Source: Cinnamomum chago (lineage: Eukaryota > Streptophyta > Magnoliopsida > Laurales > Lauraceae). From it: DNA of 64,000 nucleotides. The DNA is taken from the NCBI GenBank assembly GCA_038049695.1, contig CP142452.1, forward strand, positions 34,460,501 through 34,524,500. The letters run 5' to 3'. Of the stretch, positions 1-13,335 are shown one piece after another; within the stretch, counting starts at the first letter, position 1, and the number at the start of each line of letters is the position of its first letter. A program made the position numbers and the translations under genes. A model generated the notes under the pieces. It made no database searches and was not told where the DNA came from. It saw nothing but the letters and a program-made list of their open reading frames with translations.

Positions 1-2337
1 ATGCCAAGAAAAGAGGAGAATATAAGTAGACAAAACTATTTAAAGACAAATTAGAACCAAAGAAATTTGAACAGGATGCAGAGATAAGATGATTGTATTT
101 GTGAAGGGTAGAAAAGGAGCTGGACAATTTTCTCCTCATTGGAACCACACCTATACACTACTCATGTCAACTTAAAGTCTAGAGTTGAGAAGTGCCAAAC
201 AACTCAGTAGCAAAGAGTTCCATAATCGATGTCATAGTAGCCACCAGGCTCCAGTACTCCATGCTATAAAAAAAAAAAAAATACAATAAGTCCAGAGTTT
301 CATAATGAAAACTCTATAAATTATAAAATAAAGACAATAAATATTAGTATTATATAACTTTTTTGTAAAAAGGAATTTCATTCAAGGTTAGAAAAAAGAG
401 AATAAGTTCAAAACTACTTGTTATTTGGAAATCTCACATGTGATAGGAGAATAGTCTATATGTGTAAATGATTCACATATGAAACGCATTCCATTGTTTG
501 TCACTTTCACACCTTTTCATATGTGAATCTAAGAAAATCCAATGATTCATTGCCATTCATTATTTTTAAAAACTTTTTAAGAATCCATGATGAATCAAGT
601 GATAAGATTCAACCAACTAGTTATGTTTAGCATTTCAAAGTCCCGTAGAAAAAAAAAAGTAGATTTCATGGTTTGGACTTTTTGGGTAATTTCTTACATC
701 TACAATTCCTCAACGGATGAGATTTGAGCCCATAACCTCTTTGCCCCTTATCAAGAGGATAAACGGTTCTAGTCTTGCTTTAAAAGCCCATAGGGTTTAA
801 AATTTTGAAAAACCCAAACTGCCGTTACAACTCATAAAATACACTTCAGCAACAATGTATGCATTCAATGGTTATCTGTTTTTCACAAATTTATAAAGAT
901 CCATGACTAATCAAGACCTGAAATCTTACATCATAAGCCTTCTGAAGAGGATTAACAGTGTGCAGAAATGCATATCTAATAGTCCAGAGTTTTTCATAAT
1001 TTTTTCATAATCCATGATGACCCAATGGCTGAAATTTTACGTCATAGCCATTTTTTGAGATTTTAGACATTTTCAACCGTTTAGATCATGAAGTAGGAAC
1101 CACCATAAGCTAGAAAATGAAAAAAAAACGTGATGACTTGTAGTTTAATATAGAAGTTACTATAACACAAACTTTTTATGTGTAGGTGTGGTTCCGTTTC
1201 AGACCTATGAATGTGGTAAAATGTCAGCCCACTTTTTCACATCCTTTTCACACCTTCTCTCATGTCATTTTCACATAGGTGAGTAAATTATGTAAAGAAA
1301 CATGATTGATGTTTAACGGTTGCACATCAACTCCATTTACATATGTAAACAGGAGAAAACAAATGAATTATCATGATTGATGCTTAGAGACGTTTCCTTA
1401 CTAGAATTCCTGACCGGAACTCTAGATGTTAGGGTTTTTGGACATGTCTGACATTTGCAAATTCCATGTTTCTTACCAAATATTTCAAAATTTCATCCAC
1501 TTGAAAGGTCCTAAATAACCTTTGGAAGTTTAGTTATTCCACCCTCTTTGCATTTTGGTAGATTTTCTGGATGCTCAAGTCCAAGGAGAGCATCCAGGAG
1601 TTTCACTGTATATGGGTTCTTGAATTCCAGAAAGAAACAGGCCCTAAGCCGTGTACATTGACCAAGTATACAATAAGTAAAATGAGTTTTGACCTCATTA
1701 TAACCATTTCAACTTGTTTTACCTCTAAAAATTGGGTCTAGCGGATATGGCTTTGCCTAGATTGGTCCATCGTGTTATTCATATTAGTAGAAACTAGAAA
1801 GTAAATAGTTATGTGATAATGTAAATGGAAGAAACTAAAAGGCAATAGTACTTTATTAAAGAGCCGTTTGTTTGCACCATTTACATATGCAATGATGTAG
1901 ATTTGTAATTGTTACGAGCACACATCATCTTGTTTTTTTTTTTTTTTGCAATTAATTTATGCAAGTGATTTGTAAATCCAATGAGAAAATGGTGCATAAA
2001 TCAAGTCATTTTCACTTAAAATTTTACAAAGTTAGTCCTCACTAAAACGAATCACACCACGTGTAAACGCACATAAAAAAGCGTTACAGTATTTCGAGCA
2101 TCCTAGCGTCCTATTAGAAGTCACCAATTCTTTCATTTGTTTCATCATTGTGGGCCAGTAAATTCAGATCCGTACTATTCATCCTCACCAAGGCTAAAAA
2201 TGAGTGCAAGGTCAAATTTCAGCCATTGATTCATCATTGATTTTGGGATATTTGTGAAAAGTCTAGATATTGGGATTTGCCATTCTAAACTTCATGGGCC
2301 CTATTTTTACAATCTGAACCATTTGTCCTTTTAGAAG
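1..2337. other. Intergenic, no gene recognised
   Basis: AT-rich DNA with no convincing coding region on either strand. It contains several short relics built around ACATATGTAAA (near 1330-1350 and 1875-1890) and the phrase GTTTGTTTGCACC (near 1866). The same phrases recur near 4512, so these are probably decayed small transposons. I could not define their ends. Confidence 0.5.
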
Positions 2338-2345
2338 GTCCAAAA

Positions 2346-3790
2346 TAGGGATTGCATTTTTAACCCGCCCCACCCCACCCCAACCCAACTTGGAGTGCCC
2401 GCCCTGCCCCGCCCTTACTCTTAGACGGGGCAAGGATGGGGCAAAAAAACATACCTCGAATCCGGGGCGGGGCGGGGATGGGTGTGTTTCTTACCCAGCC
2501 CCGCCCCACCCCGAAATTAATAATCCTTTAAAATATATATATTTTAGATTTCTTTTATAATAAATAAATATATTTATATGTAAATGTATATATTGATTTT
2601 ATGTTGTTATTAAGGGTTAAGTAGATTGATTGAAGACTTTTTTTTAAAGTTAAACATGTAATTAAATGAACCCTAGACATTATAAAAGCATATAATATGA
2701 TCTCATTCTCTCTAATTCAAATTTAATGACATTAAAGTTGTTAAAAAATCTATCTAAGCTTAGTTGATTTTAATCATATATAATGTTAAATTGCGACATG
2801 ATAAATCATATTAAATAAAACGAATATAATAAAATGATAGATCATGCTTTAAGCTTATAATAACATATATGATTAGAGATAGCAAAGTAAATTATAATTG
2901 GTATGATTCTAATCATACTAATAACAATATAAATTATACTAATTTGATATAACATTACAAGATATATCATGCTATACGCTTATAATAACTTATATGATTA
3001 GAAATAACAAGGTAAATTATAGTTAGTAACTTAATATGATTCTAATCATACTAACAACACTATAAATTATACTAATTTTAATTATATGTAATCAACCTCT
3101 TTATTAGTGAGTGGAGTTCAATACCATAAATGAAGTAAAGCCATGTATTGATGGAGTTCATGATAATTTAGAGAGATATTATCTTTTTTATAAAGAATGT
3201 CTCAAAGCATATATGATATTTTCAAGTGTATGTTAGTGGCCTTCAAGGGCTTAGAGAAAATCTTATAAGAATAAATCTCACTTTAAATAGGTAAAATTTC
3301 AAGAAAAGGAAAATTTATAATATTAATATTAGATAATTTTAAAAAATTTAAACAATCTAACAGTGCCTCACACTTAAAAAATATTTATGCGATGAGATCT
3401 TTTTATTCTATTTTAGGAAAAATATCATAGTCCCTAGGAAGACTGGTGTTTTGAGAAGGGCCTGAGTTTCGGGCAAATAAGTTAGAATGTTTGAGGTTTT
3501 TTTTTTAATATTATTAAAGGCATGGAGACAACATAGATGAATCATTCATGTGCTTTTTACCATGTAAAATAAATTAACTTTTTCTTTATAGTCAATTCAA
3601 AATTTAATTTATTATGTTTGTGGTTGCACCACATCGGGGCAGGGCCCCGTGAGGCATGTCAGGGCGGAGATGGGGTATATAATATACCCCGAATTCCGGG
3701 GCAGGGCGGGGACGGGGTGGGGACAAGGTGGTTCAGGGCGGGGATAGGGCAACCCAATTCCGCCCCCGACCCGCCCCGTTGCCATCCCTA
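2346..3790. mobile_element. Non-autonomous hAT-type DNA transposon, 1445 bp
   Basis: The element is flanked by a perfect 8-bp direct repeat GTCCAAAA (2338-2345 and 3791-3798), the duplication size expected of hAT transposition. Its ends read TAGGGATTGC on the left and, in reverse complement, TAGGGATGGC on the right. Both subterminal regions are made of GGGGCGGGG/CCCCGCCCC repeats (about 2370-2515 and 3635-3780). The interior is strongly AT-rich with no transposase. A non-autonomous hAT derivative is the best reading; the family is not named. Confidence 0.8.
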
Positions 3791-3798
3791 GTCCAAAA

Positions 3799-5803
3799 TG
3801 GCTATGGGGTCAAGTTCAACCATTGAATGTAACTCGTGTAAGCTGCTACAATGCCACTATAGTGAAGATGATATCCCAACATGCTAGTCCATTTTTTTTT
3901 ATTTTTCTAATTTTTATGGGCTCCTAATTCAAGATCTGAACCATTCATCCTCTTTAGAAGCCAAAAAAAGGCCTAGGGATCAAAGTCCAGTCATTGATTC
4001 ATTACGGATTTTGATATATTAGAAAAGACGGTCCAGACTTTAAAATAGCAGTTTTGGAGTACTTCTGTGGGTCCCATTTTCTCGATCCAAACTACTCATC
4101 CTCTTTAGAATGCAAAAAATGGCTAAGAGGTCAAATCACATATCTTGATTCATCCTAGATTTTGAAAAAATCGTGAAAAATAGTGAACCATTAGATGTAC
4201 TCATATTCACAAGTGAACAGGTGACAATGGCATACAATGGTATCTGTTTCAATGTGACTCATTTATATAGGCAAAGTTTACATAATTAACATTTACATAT
4301 GTAAATTACATTTACGCATCTTGTGCCTAAAAGTGAAACAACTCCAAGAGAGAATATAAAATCTTGAAAAGATAGGAGAATGAAAAGATTGAAATGGATT
4401 TTCTTTTTTTGTTAAAAGAAATTAGGAGGATAAGTGTAGATATCTTCTTTTGACACAAAGGTTCCTCATTTCACTTCTCATCCAAGCTTTTATCATATCT
4501 CTAGAGGTAATTTGTTTGCACCAATTTACATTTGTAAATGATGCATATACGTAATAGTTACGCAACATCACATTTGTTTATGCTAATTTACGCAACATCA
4601 CATTTGTTTATGCTAATTTACGCAAGTGATGCTTAAATAAGGTATAAAAAGTGGTTTGTAAATGAGGTCATTTTCAGACACTTATTTATGTGCCTTAGGA
4701 GGAGGTAAATATGTAATTGTAGATGTAAGTTCATCGGACTCCATTTTTTGTACTTAATTTTGTGGATCTCGAGTTCATGATCTGAGCAGTCCATCTTCTT
4801 TATTGATCTAATAAAGTCAATGATGTTTAATTTCATATACTAAGTCTTCATAGATGTCGAGAAATTTGTATAAAAGTCCAAAAAACCTCAACCCATAGAT
4901 CTAATTTTATGCACTGGCCCCAATTCATGATGCGAACAATTATGTATTCTCACATTAATGCTAAGCATCAAGATAATTAGTTTTATATGGGAAGTCTTCA
5001 TATGAAAATGCAAGCAATTTGAAGTAGATATTTAGTCATGTGAAAATGGTGATTTTGACGGAAAAAAAAAAATTTACATGTTACACATTTACATATGTAA
5101 AACCCATTTTTGCTTAAAAGGCTAAAAAGGTTTGAAACAATATCCATGAGGGAAATCTAAAATGATGGAATAAGATTGTTAATGGACAAAATAAATGGAG
5201 CTAGAATAGTTACTATGTTAGGATTGACTGCTAACTGCACCAAATACACCTGGATTTTGGATTAAGGATGTATCAAATATACAATTACTCTCATTAGGTG
5301 CTTATAGCCATATCATATCAGTTGATGAAAGCGAAGGTCATGACACAATGAATTATTCAACCAAATCAATAGGTGAAATGGCCAATTGGGTTGGCTTTTT
5401 CATAGACTCTAATAAATAGCACAACAATTATTTGCTAGGGGAAATGGTGCTAGCCCCAATGTGTTTGCTTAGCTATCGACTTGCAACTTTGTGTAGTCCA
5501 ATTAATCATGGCTATACTGTTAGATCTAGGGCTATGTCTACTATTCATAGTGACATTTGATCACATCGACGTATTCTCTCATCCAACTAAGAATGGGGCT
5601 CCTCAAACATTGAGTCTGGATCTTATCCAAATTCTAAGGAACAAAGGGGATTATGAGTGGGTCACATAGCTGCATGATGGTGTCACTCAAAAGTAGTTAC
5701 ATGTGTCATTTTGGAAAGCCAATCATGGACATTTGGTGGTTAACATGGCCTAAATTCCAAGTGGACTCAACACTTTATTTCTAAGCAAACACTTGAATAA
5801 TAG
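3799..5803. other. Intergenic, no gene recognised
   Basis: No coding region stands out. The stretch contains further copies of the ATTTACATATGTAAA phrase (near 4290 and 5085-5100) and the 30-bp duplication annotated separately. Short open frames here have no recognisable domains. Confidence 0.45.
4561..4620. repeat. Perfect 30-bp tandem duplication
   Basis: Two adjacent identical 30-bp units, each beginning CGCAACATCACATTTG, followed by the start of a third (CGCAAG). They lie inside a relic carrying TTTGTTTGCACC and ATTTACATTTGTAAA phrases. The perfect identity implies a recent local duplication or slippage event. Confidence 0.9.
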
Positions 5804-5811
5804 CTAAGCTT

Positions 5812-6534
5812 TAGTGATGCACATGGGCGGTTCGGATCGGTTTAACACTAAAATCAACAACCAAATCGAACCTGTCGGTTTTTCAATTAACCGATATGAT
5901 CCAACCGATGGAAAGGGCTTAAACCGAACCGAACCGAACCAAACCAAACTGTTCGGTTCGGTTCGGTCGGTTAAACCGTTGTTTTTTATTTTATTTTTTT
6001 TTGAAAATTGGACATTGGAAATTTCAAAGTGATGATACCCCGCCCTTTTCATTTGTTCCAATGTTTGGGGCAAACATAAAAATCCAACAATCCAGACTTG
6101 ACTAAATGCATATAAAAAATAATTCTACTCCAAAAAAAGAGTTTGGACTAAACACAAGCACGCAAAAAAAAAGAAAAAAAAAAAAAAGAACAATAACCAA
6201 CTTGCAGTGAAACATTCATTCCATATGATACCCTCTGAGGTAGTGCTGACTATTGAGTTTATGTGAGAATGAAGTTGTCGACTCTAACTATGAAAGTAGT
6301 AAAAACGAAAACATAAGGCTAAAATAGTAAAAAAGCAATACTTCAGTTACCGCATATGGTCGGTTCGGTTTAAGAGGTTGACCGTGGGCTCAAACCAATA
6401 ACCGACTAATGTAAACGGTTTTTATGATTTTCAAACCGTTAATCGAACCGATCTACTATAAATTGATCCAAACCGCCCAGTTCGGTCGGTTCGGTTCGGT
6501 TTTGCGGTCATACTGGATTTTTTGTGCAGCCCTA
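5812..6534. mobile_element. Non-autonomous hAT-type DNA transposon with GGTTCGGTTC subterminal repeats, 723 bp
   Basis: A perfect 8-bp target duplication CTAAGCTT flanks it (5804-5811 and 6535-6542). The ends are TAGTGATGCAC and, in reverse complement, TAGGGCTGCAC, matching the layout of the element at 2346-3790. Subterminal DNA on both sides is built from CGGTTCGGTTCGG and its complement (about 5828-5980 and 6358-6505). The core is A/T-rich with no transposase frame. Overlapping open frames in the GGTTCG repeats are compositional. Confidence 0.85.
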
Positions 6535-6542
6535 CTAAGCTT

Positions 6543-9367
6543 GAAATAAATAAGACTAATTAAAGGTTTAAGAGGATGCAAAAGGCTTTGCAGGCACCTA
6601 AAAGGATGAAGATAAGGGGTTTTGTCAGTTTAACTTTACATGTGTGGAACATGGACTGTTTAAGCGACCAGCATGGTCCAGGCTCTAAGTGGGCTCACCC
6701 TCTTAGTTTTGGGATAACATCTTGGTAGGTCAATTTAGAATAGCTGGGACCAAGAGTGAAATTGAGGAGTAACAAGGATGATCAACTGTCCCAGGCAGTG
6801 TAGGAGAAGATTTATAAGGCCCATTAACCCATAAAGCTTTGGTTGAATAAATTGGAAGGCAGAAAACCTAAACAAGTCATGTAGCCACTCATTGGAAAGC
6901 TTCTGGAGTTATATAACATGATGTTGGGTCTCCCTCTGGGACACACGTTGATTTTTAAGCCCAACAATGACTTATATGTTTAAGCAATCCCAAAGTGTCC
7001 AAAAGGGCCTAAAATAATGAAAATTGAATTGAAGGGTCAAATGAAGCCCACAAACATAATTTGACAGCTTCATAAAAAGCTCTTGAGATGTGGAAGATGT
7101 AGGGCCTCACTCACGCCTATCAAAGTCATGAGCTTGAACTAAAGGCACATTAGCTCAAGATTCTTTAGATACTTAATTGAGGGTCCAAATGAAGTCCAAA
7201 TGAGTCATGTGACCAGTTGTTAAAAAGATATTGAGAAAAGGAATTCAATGGTTGGGCTCATTAACGGCCACACCTCACTTATACAAGTCCCATGGATAAA
7301 TAAACCCTAAAAAGGTTAAGCAAGGCGCAAAGCTTAATAAGCCCTAATCACTTGAATTCACGTTAAAAAGGCCCAAGCGGATTCCAAAATAACAATACAG
7401 TGGTAGAAGAAGAACCCAACTTTACTGGAGTGCGCATGACCACACATGTGACCCTTACAAGGGACGAGCAGTTTGAATCGAAGGGACCGTGACACCAGCC
7501 CTTCTCAAACTCGATATGAAGAAGGGGGCAAATTTTTCATCCAAGCTTCTGAAATTTTATTAAACTCCTACTGGTTTTGAGCGTCACTTGATTATTCCGT
7601 TGGGCACATAAAGTCCCTTCCTCTTCTCCCATACACCGAGTAAGTCAGACTTTTGCCCAGGCAAATGGCCACTGAGAGCGTGAATTCGAAACCGCAACTT
7701 CCAGTTTCTCTGCATTTGGAAATTCCAACATTCCATATTCCCTAAGTAATGGATTTTACGGGATTTCATATACATATTTAAGCCTTCCACCTATTACCTT
7801 AAGTTTTTGGGTCGATACATGATATCACTAATCCGTCGTCCTAGCCAACTAACGCTGAACTCCGACAGATATTCTGAACTCCGGCAGATATTCCGAACTC
7901 CGGCAGATATTCCGAATCATTCTCTCTGTTTCTCCAGTTCTCTTCTCTCTTTATCCATCCCAGTGAAAGAGCTATTGCCCCCCCGCCCCCTCCCCCTCCC
8001 CCCCGCCCCCTCTGTTTTTTCTATTTCTATATATATTTGTGGCACACATGAATAATGGGGAGATTCAAAAACTCATTTTTTTCATGGGATCGAGTTCGAC
8101 CCACCCTTTCTTCTTTGTTTTATAGCTAATGAATAGCAGGGAGCTTAATCCGAACATGTAGAAATTGGATTCTTATTAGTGAGAGAGCCTTGGAAGTCAG
8201 ATTCAATGACACTCTACGTTTAGCCGTCCAAAATACTAGTTCTAGTATGAACTATGAAGTGCTCTTTGTCTCTCTATCAAAACACTCACAAATTCAGGCA
8301 CAATGACAAGAATTACATCACCTTGAAATGGATTTTCACCTGAAATTCAACATGAGACATTGATTACTGGTGATGGTCAGCGGGCGACCCAGGATTATTT
8401 TGGAATTCACCTACTCATGATCTGTCATGTATTTTTCCAAGGTCTTGGGGTGATTGCCCTCAAAGCCCAATACATGGTCCCCACCCCCAGTGATTATTAC
8501 ACATGACAGGGACACAGCTGTCATTCTCATGAAATGAAGGATGGAATCAGTAAATCCAAATAAAAGAAGGTGTGATGAAAAGAGGAAGGAAGACATCATA
8601 CAGCTAAGAAAGAGCTAAATATATATATGTATATATATATAGTTCTCACTTCTTACCAAATGTAACGCCAGCGGCCAGGTGCGTATCCGCCGCCGTACGC
8701 GCTAGCTGTACTCTGCTATTTCCAGCTGTGGCCGACTGGCCGTACGATCGATATATTCCGTAGCATCGCTGCTTTTTAATTGAATTTGAACCACGTGATT
8801 GGAATTTCGCACTGCCTCGAGTCTTCCCTTCGCTCCATTTTCTGGCGTATCCAATGCGAGACCGCTGGCATTGGCAAAACAAGCACATGCTTAACGAGGG
8901 CAATAATATTGCTCAATTGAAATGGAATTATTACATCATCACTCACTTTAAAAGAAAAAAAAGTAAGAAAACAGATTAAAATTGGCAAGAAAGGATTTTC
9001 ACCTGAGTGGTAAGGAGCTTTAGATATTATAATTATTATATGATTGTCTGAGATTTGAATCCCAAATACGTTACCTCTTTCCGCTTTTGAGATTAAAGTT
9101 GGTGCGAGGGCTTTTTTGTGCTATAAAAACTTTGAGATCCTTCTAAGTGCATGGACCATCTAAGAGGGTTTTTTCTCATTAAATCCTCAATTTTTATATA
9201 TGTCACTTAAATGTATTTATTAAGAAATCATGTAAATAGAGAATTATCAAATTTAATTTTAGATACTTAAGGATAAGGAATCATGATACCATTTTTCTTT
9301 TTCCCTTTTTTTTTTTTTTTTAATAAGCCAAGAATCCAAACATTTTCAACTGGTCACATAAAGGGGG
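6543..9367. other. Intergenic, no gene recognised
   Basis: No exon-intron gene was recognised. There is a C-rich patch near 7975-8012, a short TA run near 8620-8641, and a patch from about 8650 to 8900 that is richer in C+G than its surroundings. That last patch has open frames of 70-85 codons on the minus strand without a recognisable domain. Confidence 0.4.
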
Positions 9368-9378
9368 TAAGATAAAAT

Positions 9379-10079
9379 GGGAGTTTTGCTGGCACCTCAA
9401 AAGTTACTCTCCCCACCGTACAAAAAAAAAAAAAAAAAGAGTTCTCTTAAACTACCCCTCCCTCCTCTTCCCAACCTCCCCCCACCCTCACCCTCTAGAA
9501 ATCTCTGGTGGGGAGGGAGCCCCGATCGGCAGCCCGTGACAGAAACCCCAGCCGACCTGCCTCCCTCCCCCCTCTCCCTCTCCCTCTCTGTCCCTTTTTT
9601 TTCCTCCCTCTCCCTCTTCTCCCTCTCTCCCTTCCTCTCCCTCCCCCTCCCAGTCACCGGCGGGGAGGGAGATCGGGCCGGACTCTCCCTCTTTCTTCCT
9701 CCCTCCCCCTCTATTTTCTTTCCCTCCCCTTCCCTCTCCTACTCTTCCTCCCCCTCCTCCTCCCCGCCGGCGACTGGGAGGGGGAGGAGCTCCGTTGCAG
9801 CCTGGTCTCCCTCCTCACTGGCGATTGGGAGGGGGAGGGGGAGGAGGAATAATAGCAGTGGAGGGAAGGAGAGGGAAGAAGAGGAAGGGAGAAGCTAGTC
9901 TTCCGGGACTTCCGCCGCAGGCTATCGGCCTGGGCTCCCTCCCTATCGGAGAATGAGGGAGGTAGGAGGGTGGAGGGAGAGGGAGGAGTGGGGAGGGGTA
10001 GTTTAGGAAAAACTTACTCTCTTTTTTTGTCTTCTAGTGTGGTGGGAAAATCAAGATTTGTGGTGCCAATAAAAGCCCC
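9379..10079. mobile_element. Probable non-autonomous Mutator-like element with GC-rich interior, 701 bp
   Basis: The ends are imperfect inverted repeats: GGGAGTTTTGCTGGCACC on the left and, in reverse complement, GGGGCTTTTATTGGCACC on the right. Similarity continues inward through a TAAACTACCCCTCCC phrase on both sides. Flanks are 11-bp imperfect repeats (TAAGATAAAAT at 9368-9378, TGAAATAAAAT at 10080-10090), which suits Mutator-like 9-11 bp duplications. The interior is GC-rich polypyrimidine sequence. A 173-codon Pro/Ser-rich frame (9377-9898) crosses it but looks compositional. Captured host DNA (Pack-MULE) is possible but unproven. Confidence 0.55.
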
Positions 10080-10741
10080 TGAAATAAAATGAGAGGGTTA
10101 AGATGGAAAAGCAGTTATACAAAGGTGAGTTGCTGCATGAAGAGATAAAAGTGGATTGGTGAGATACAAATGGATCAAAATCATAATCGATGGTTAAAAT
10201 CAAAATCAAAATCCTGAACTTTAATATATGATAATATATACGCGTTCAAATTTCAAAACTAGTTCCTACCGGAAAAATGGTTTCATAATAGAATAGCATT
10301 TGTAAGGGGAAAAAGCTGTCATGAGTGTGTGATGCTTGAGAGAGAGACTCTCCAGCCTTTTGAATTTCATGAGAAAAGTCCCACTTCCAGGCAGCCCTAA
10401 TAATACTAATCGTTGCACCAAACCTGTCCAATGTTTAGGTCATTTGTAACATGGAGGAAGGACTCGGGCGAGTCGGCCAGCTCAAATCGACTCGTCGACG
10501 GCTGAGTCCAAGCCGACGACTCCAACTCAGCCAATTTTAAAATCCTAATATGAAGGAATTCCATTTGTTTTACTTTTCCAAAAATTAACTTAGACTTGAA
10601 AAGAATGTTTCTAATTATTAATGATTCCTAATTTGCTAATGAAAGAAGTTTACTAAAATATGCTAAAAGGAACAATTCCATGATGAGAAGGGAATCAAAA
10701 AATTAAAAACTATAAATAAATTTTTAGGATCTAATCTTTTT

Positions 10742-11673
10742 GAGCTTTTTGTATATACCCTCCTAAAGTTTGTGAGATTTGTAAATAGGCCCCTGAGGTT
10801 TTAGTATTTGTAAGTAAGCATCTTCCTTTTCTTTTTAATACCTTTCATATCTTTAAAATTAATATTCCTAAAAAGAATAGGCAGCCGCTGTGAGATTTGT
10901 GTTGGGTTTTTATATAAATGACAGCTTTGCCCTTACATCTATTATTTTATCTTAAGTCCCAATGGTTTATCTCAATAACTCTATCATACACATGATCAGG
11001 GGTGGACTTAGGTACAAGGGCCTGGGGACTAAATCCCCCACCCATATCTGAGAAAATCTTAAAATTCCCTTACCCCCTGCAAATTCTAAAAATGAATATA
11101 TATTTTTTTACATTTGCCCCGTTCCCCAAAAAATAAATTTACATAGAGCCAAACACCAACACCCATCGCAAATCCTAAAAATTAATATTTTTTTTACATT
11201 TACCCGTTCCCCTAATATTTCTTTTACACCCCCTATACATGAAGCATAATAATGTATTATGAAACTTTCATCAATCCAACGGTGAGTCGTGCATGGATTT
11301 GATAAATCATAATCGGTTATAAGTACATGTGTTGATGTTGTCATGATCAATTTAGATTTAATGAAATGACTCATGTATTAATAAGAAAATGAATTTATGT
11401 AAGGTTATTCTCTCCCACTAAGTGCGATTGTTAATGTTACATGTTTTATGAAAAGAATTTGAGCCCAAGCCTTTGAAATTATACATATAAGGATAAAATA
11501 GATAGACAAAAGTGTCATTTTGTTCTAAAAACTTATGGTGGTCGGAAGACTATTGATTTTAGGAACACGTAAGGTAATAAATTGAAAATGCAGGAGCATA
11601 TTTGTAAATACTAAAACCTCAGGGGTCTATTTACAAATCATACAAACCTTAAGAGGGTATATAGAAAAAGCTC
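10742..11673. mobile_element. Long-TIR non-autonomous DNA element, about 930 bp
   Basis: The first ~80 bases (GAGCTTTTTGTATATACCC, then GCCCCTGAGGTTTTAG) recur as an inverted copy at the right end (about 11590-11673) with roughly 85% similarity by eye. The interior is AT-rich with no transposase. A clean target duplication was not found; the flanks share only a TCTTTT run. Long TIRs favour a Mutator-like relic. Confidence 0.65.
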
Positions 11674-12467
11674 CTCTCTTTTTTCTATTTATACGTAACG
11701 GTTTATTTCTTTAAATAGGCTATTGAACCATACATCCTCATCATGAGTCATGAATTCAAAACGATAGCGACTAGAGTTAGTTCACAGTAGGAGCTGGCCA
11801 TCAAATACAAGAGACCCATTCATCAAGGCAAGGGTCTAGTTGACATTTATAGGTATCACATCTAAGAAAATGAGTTGGGTGGATAGCAAAGAGCACAACT
11901 TCTAGTTTGAAAGTTTATTCAACCTTAGTTTGAACAATTACCAAGGACCACAGAGGCCTTTTGTTCCCACATAAGTTGAGTATCTTAGAGGATTGGTGCT
12001 TTGAAAAACATTGCCCCTTATGCAATTTTGTTCGTTCGTGGGGCCGTCCACTTAAATGCAAGTTGACTAATGGAAGAAGGGCCGATTGAAAGGTCTCATA
12101 TAGACAAGAGGGATCCAAAAACTCAACCCCACCAAATAAACCTAGCCCTTGATTCAACAACCTTAGAATTTAATGGGATCTTAACTGTAGATTTTATTGA
12201 GATTCTATCCAATTGTGAGTGAGGATTCAGTAAGTATAAAGCTGGACCTGAAGCCAGATCATGAATTGAAAAGACTATCAATGGGGCAGCACTGATCATG
12301 GCCCCCGGTGATGAACTCCACTTGGAGTTACCTGTAGGAGACCATTTCCCACATATTTATGCATGTGAAACATTACCATGATAAATAATATGAGGTCAAA
12401 AGAGAGAGCAAGAAGGGACAGTTTAGTGAGATCATGACCCAAAAATTTTCTGCAGGGGAGTTGTGGG
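11674..12467. other. Intergenic, no gene recognised
   Basis: Unique-looking sequence without a recognisable coding domain, RNA gene or repeat boundary. Confidence 0.4.
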
Positions 12468-12475
12468 TATGTGAG

Positions 12476-13212
12476 TACTGACTTTGGGATGTCAAATGCG
12501 CCAGGCCGCCCATGCCCTAAACATCAGTCAACAGTCTGCAGCCCGGCCTATTCCAGCCTGGGTTGTGCTGGGCCTGCCTGGATATTTGGCCTGTGGGCAC
12601 GGCACTCTTGTTACATGTTTTAGGTAGATGTGTGTGTAAAACTCATAAATCCTCTTCATATCTGGGTTCATCATTCATGGGCAGTGACTTCAATTGTTTG
12701 GTGTTCTAAAAATAGTTGATTGTGAGAATTAATCTTTTGTTTTTGTTTTTTTAGCTAGGTTGGACTATTCATCAAGAGTGATACGATCCACCGGAAGACA
12801 TAGGGATCGTCCATGAACATATGTGACACCAATGTGCCAACACCACTCATGGCGCCATGAGTGTGTTGGCATGACAAAGTATCTTGTTTGTACAATAGCT
12901 GCGATAGAGTAATGTTTGTATTCCTAATTTAATAGGACAAGTAACTGCAATAAATAATCAGTTGTTTGCTTATCATAGACATGTAGCCATTCTGCATGTC
13001 TTGCAAAAATTTAAATAAGAACTGTAATTTATTTTTAATATATTATAACTTTTTATTTCAGAAAAACTAAAAAAATATTTTTGGCATGTGGGCTGCCCCA
13101 GCACAGTCCATTGTTGTGCCTGCTGGCTGTGCTGCACAGCCCTTGTCGCCACCGGCACGGCCTGTGAAATGTCATGGGCTGTGCTAGGATTAAATGGGCT
13201 TTGACACCTCTA
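12476..13212. mobile_element. Possible hAT-type element with GGCC-rich ends
   Basis: The left side carries GGGATGTCAAATGCGCC. The right end in reverse complement reads TAGAGGTGTCAAAGCCC. Candidate target duplications are TATGTGAG (12468-12475) and TTTGTGAG (13213-13220), 7 of 8 identical. Subterminal regions are rich in GGCCTG/GGGCTGTGC, as in the better-defined hAT elements nearby. The first ~9 bases of the left end do not match the right end, so the boundary is uncertain. Confidence 0.4.
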
Positions 13213-13335
13213 TTTGTGAGTATCTACCAAAGTGTCAATAAAAATAAAACAATAAAGAAAACAAAAAAAAAAAAAAACGGTGAACAATTTAGAACATGAA
13301 TTGGTGGGGGGCGGGGGGGGGGGGGAGGGGTGGGG

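Noticed and set aside
5804..6073. Frames on both strands across GGTTCGGTTC repeats
   Set aside because: Low-complexity subterminal repeats of a hAT-type element give open frames by composition.
9377..9898. 173-codon plus-strand frame and a 114-codon overlapping frame rich in Pro, Ser and Leu
   Set aside because: The sequence is polypyrimidine low complexity inside a TIR element, and frames are open in several phases at once, so they are compositional.
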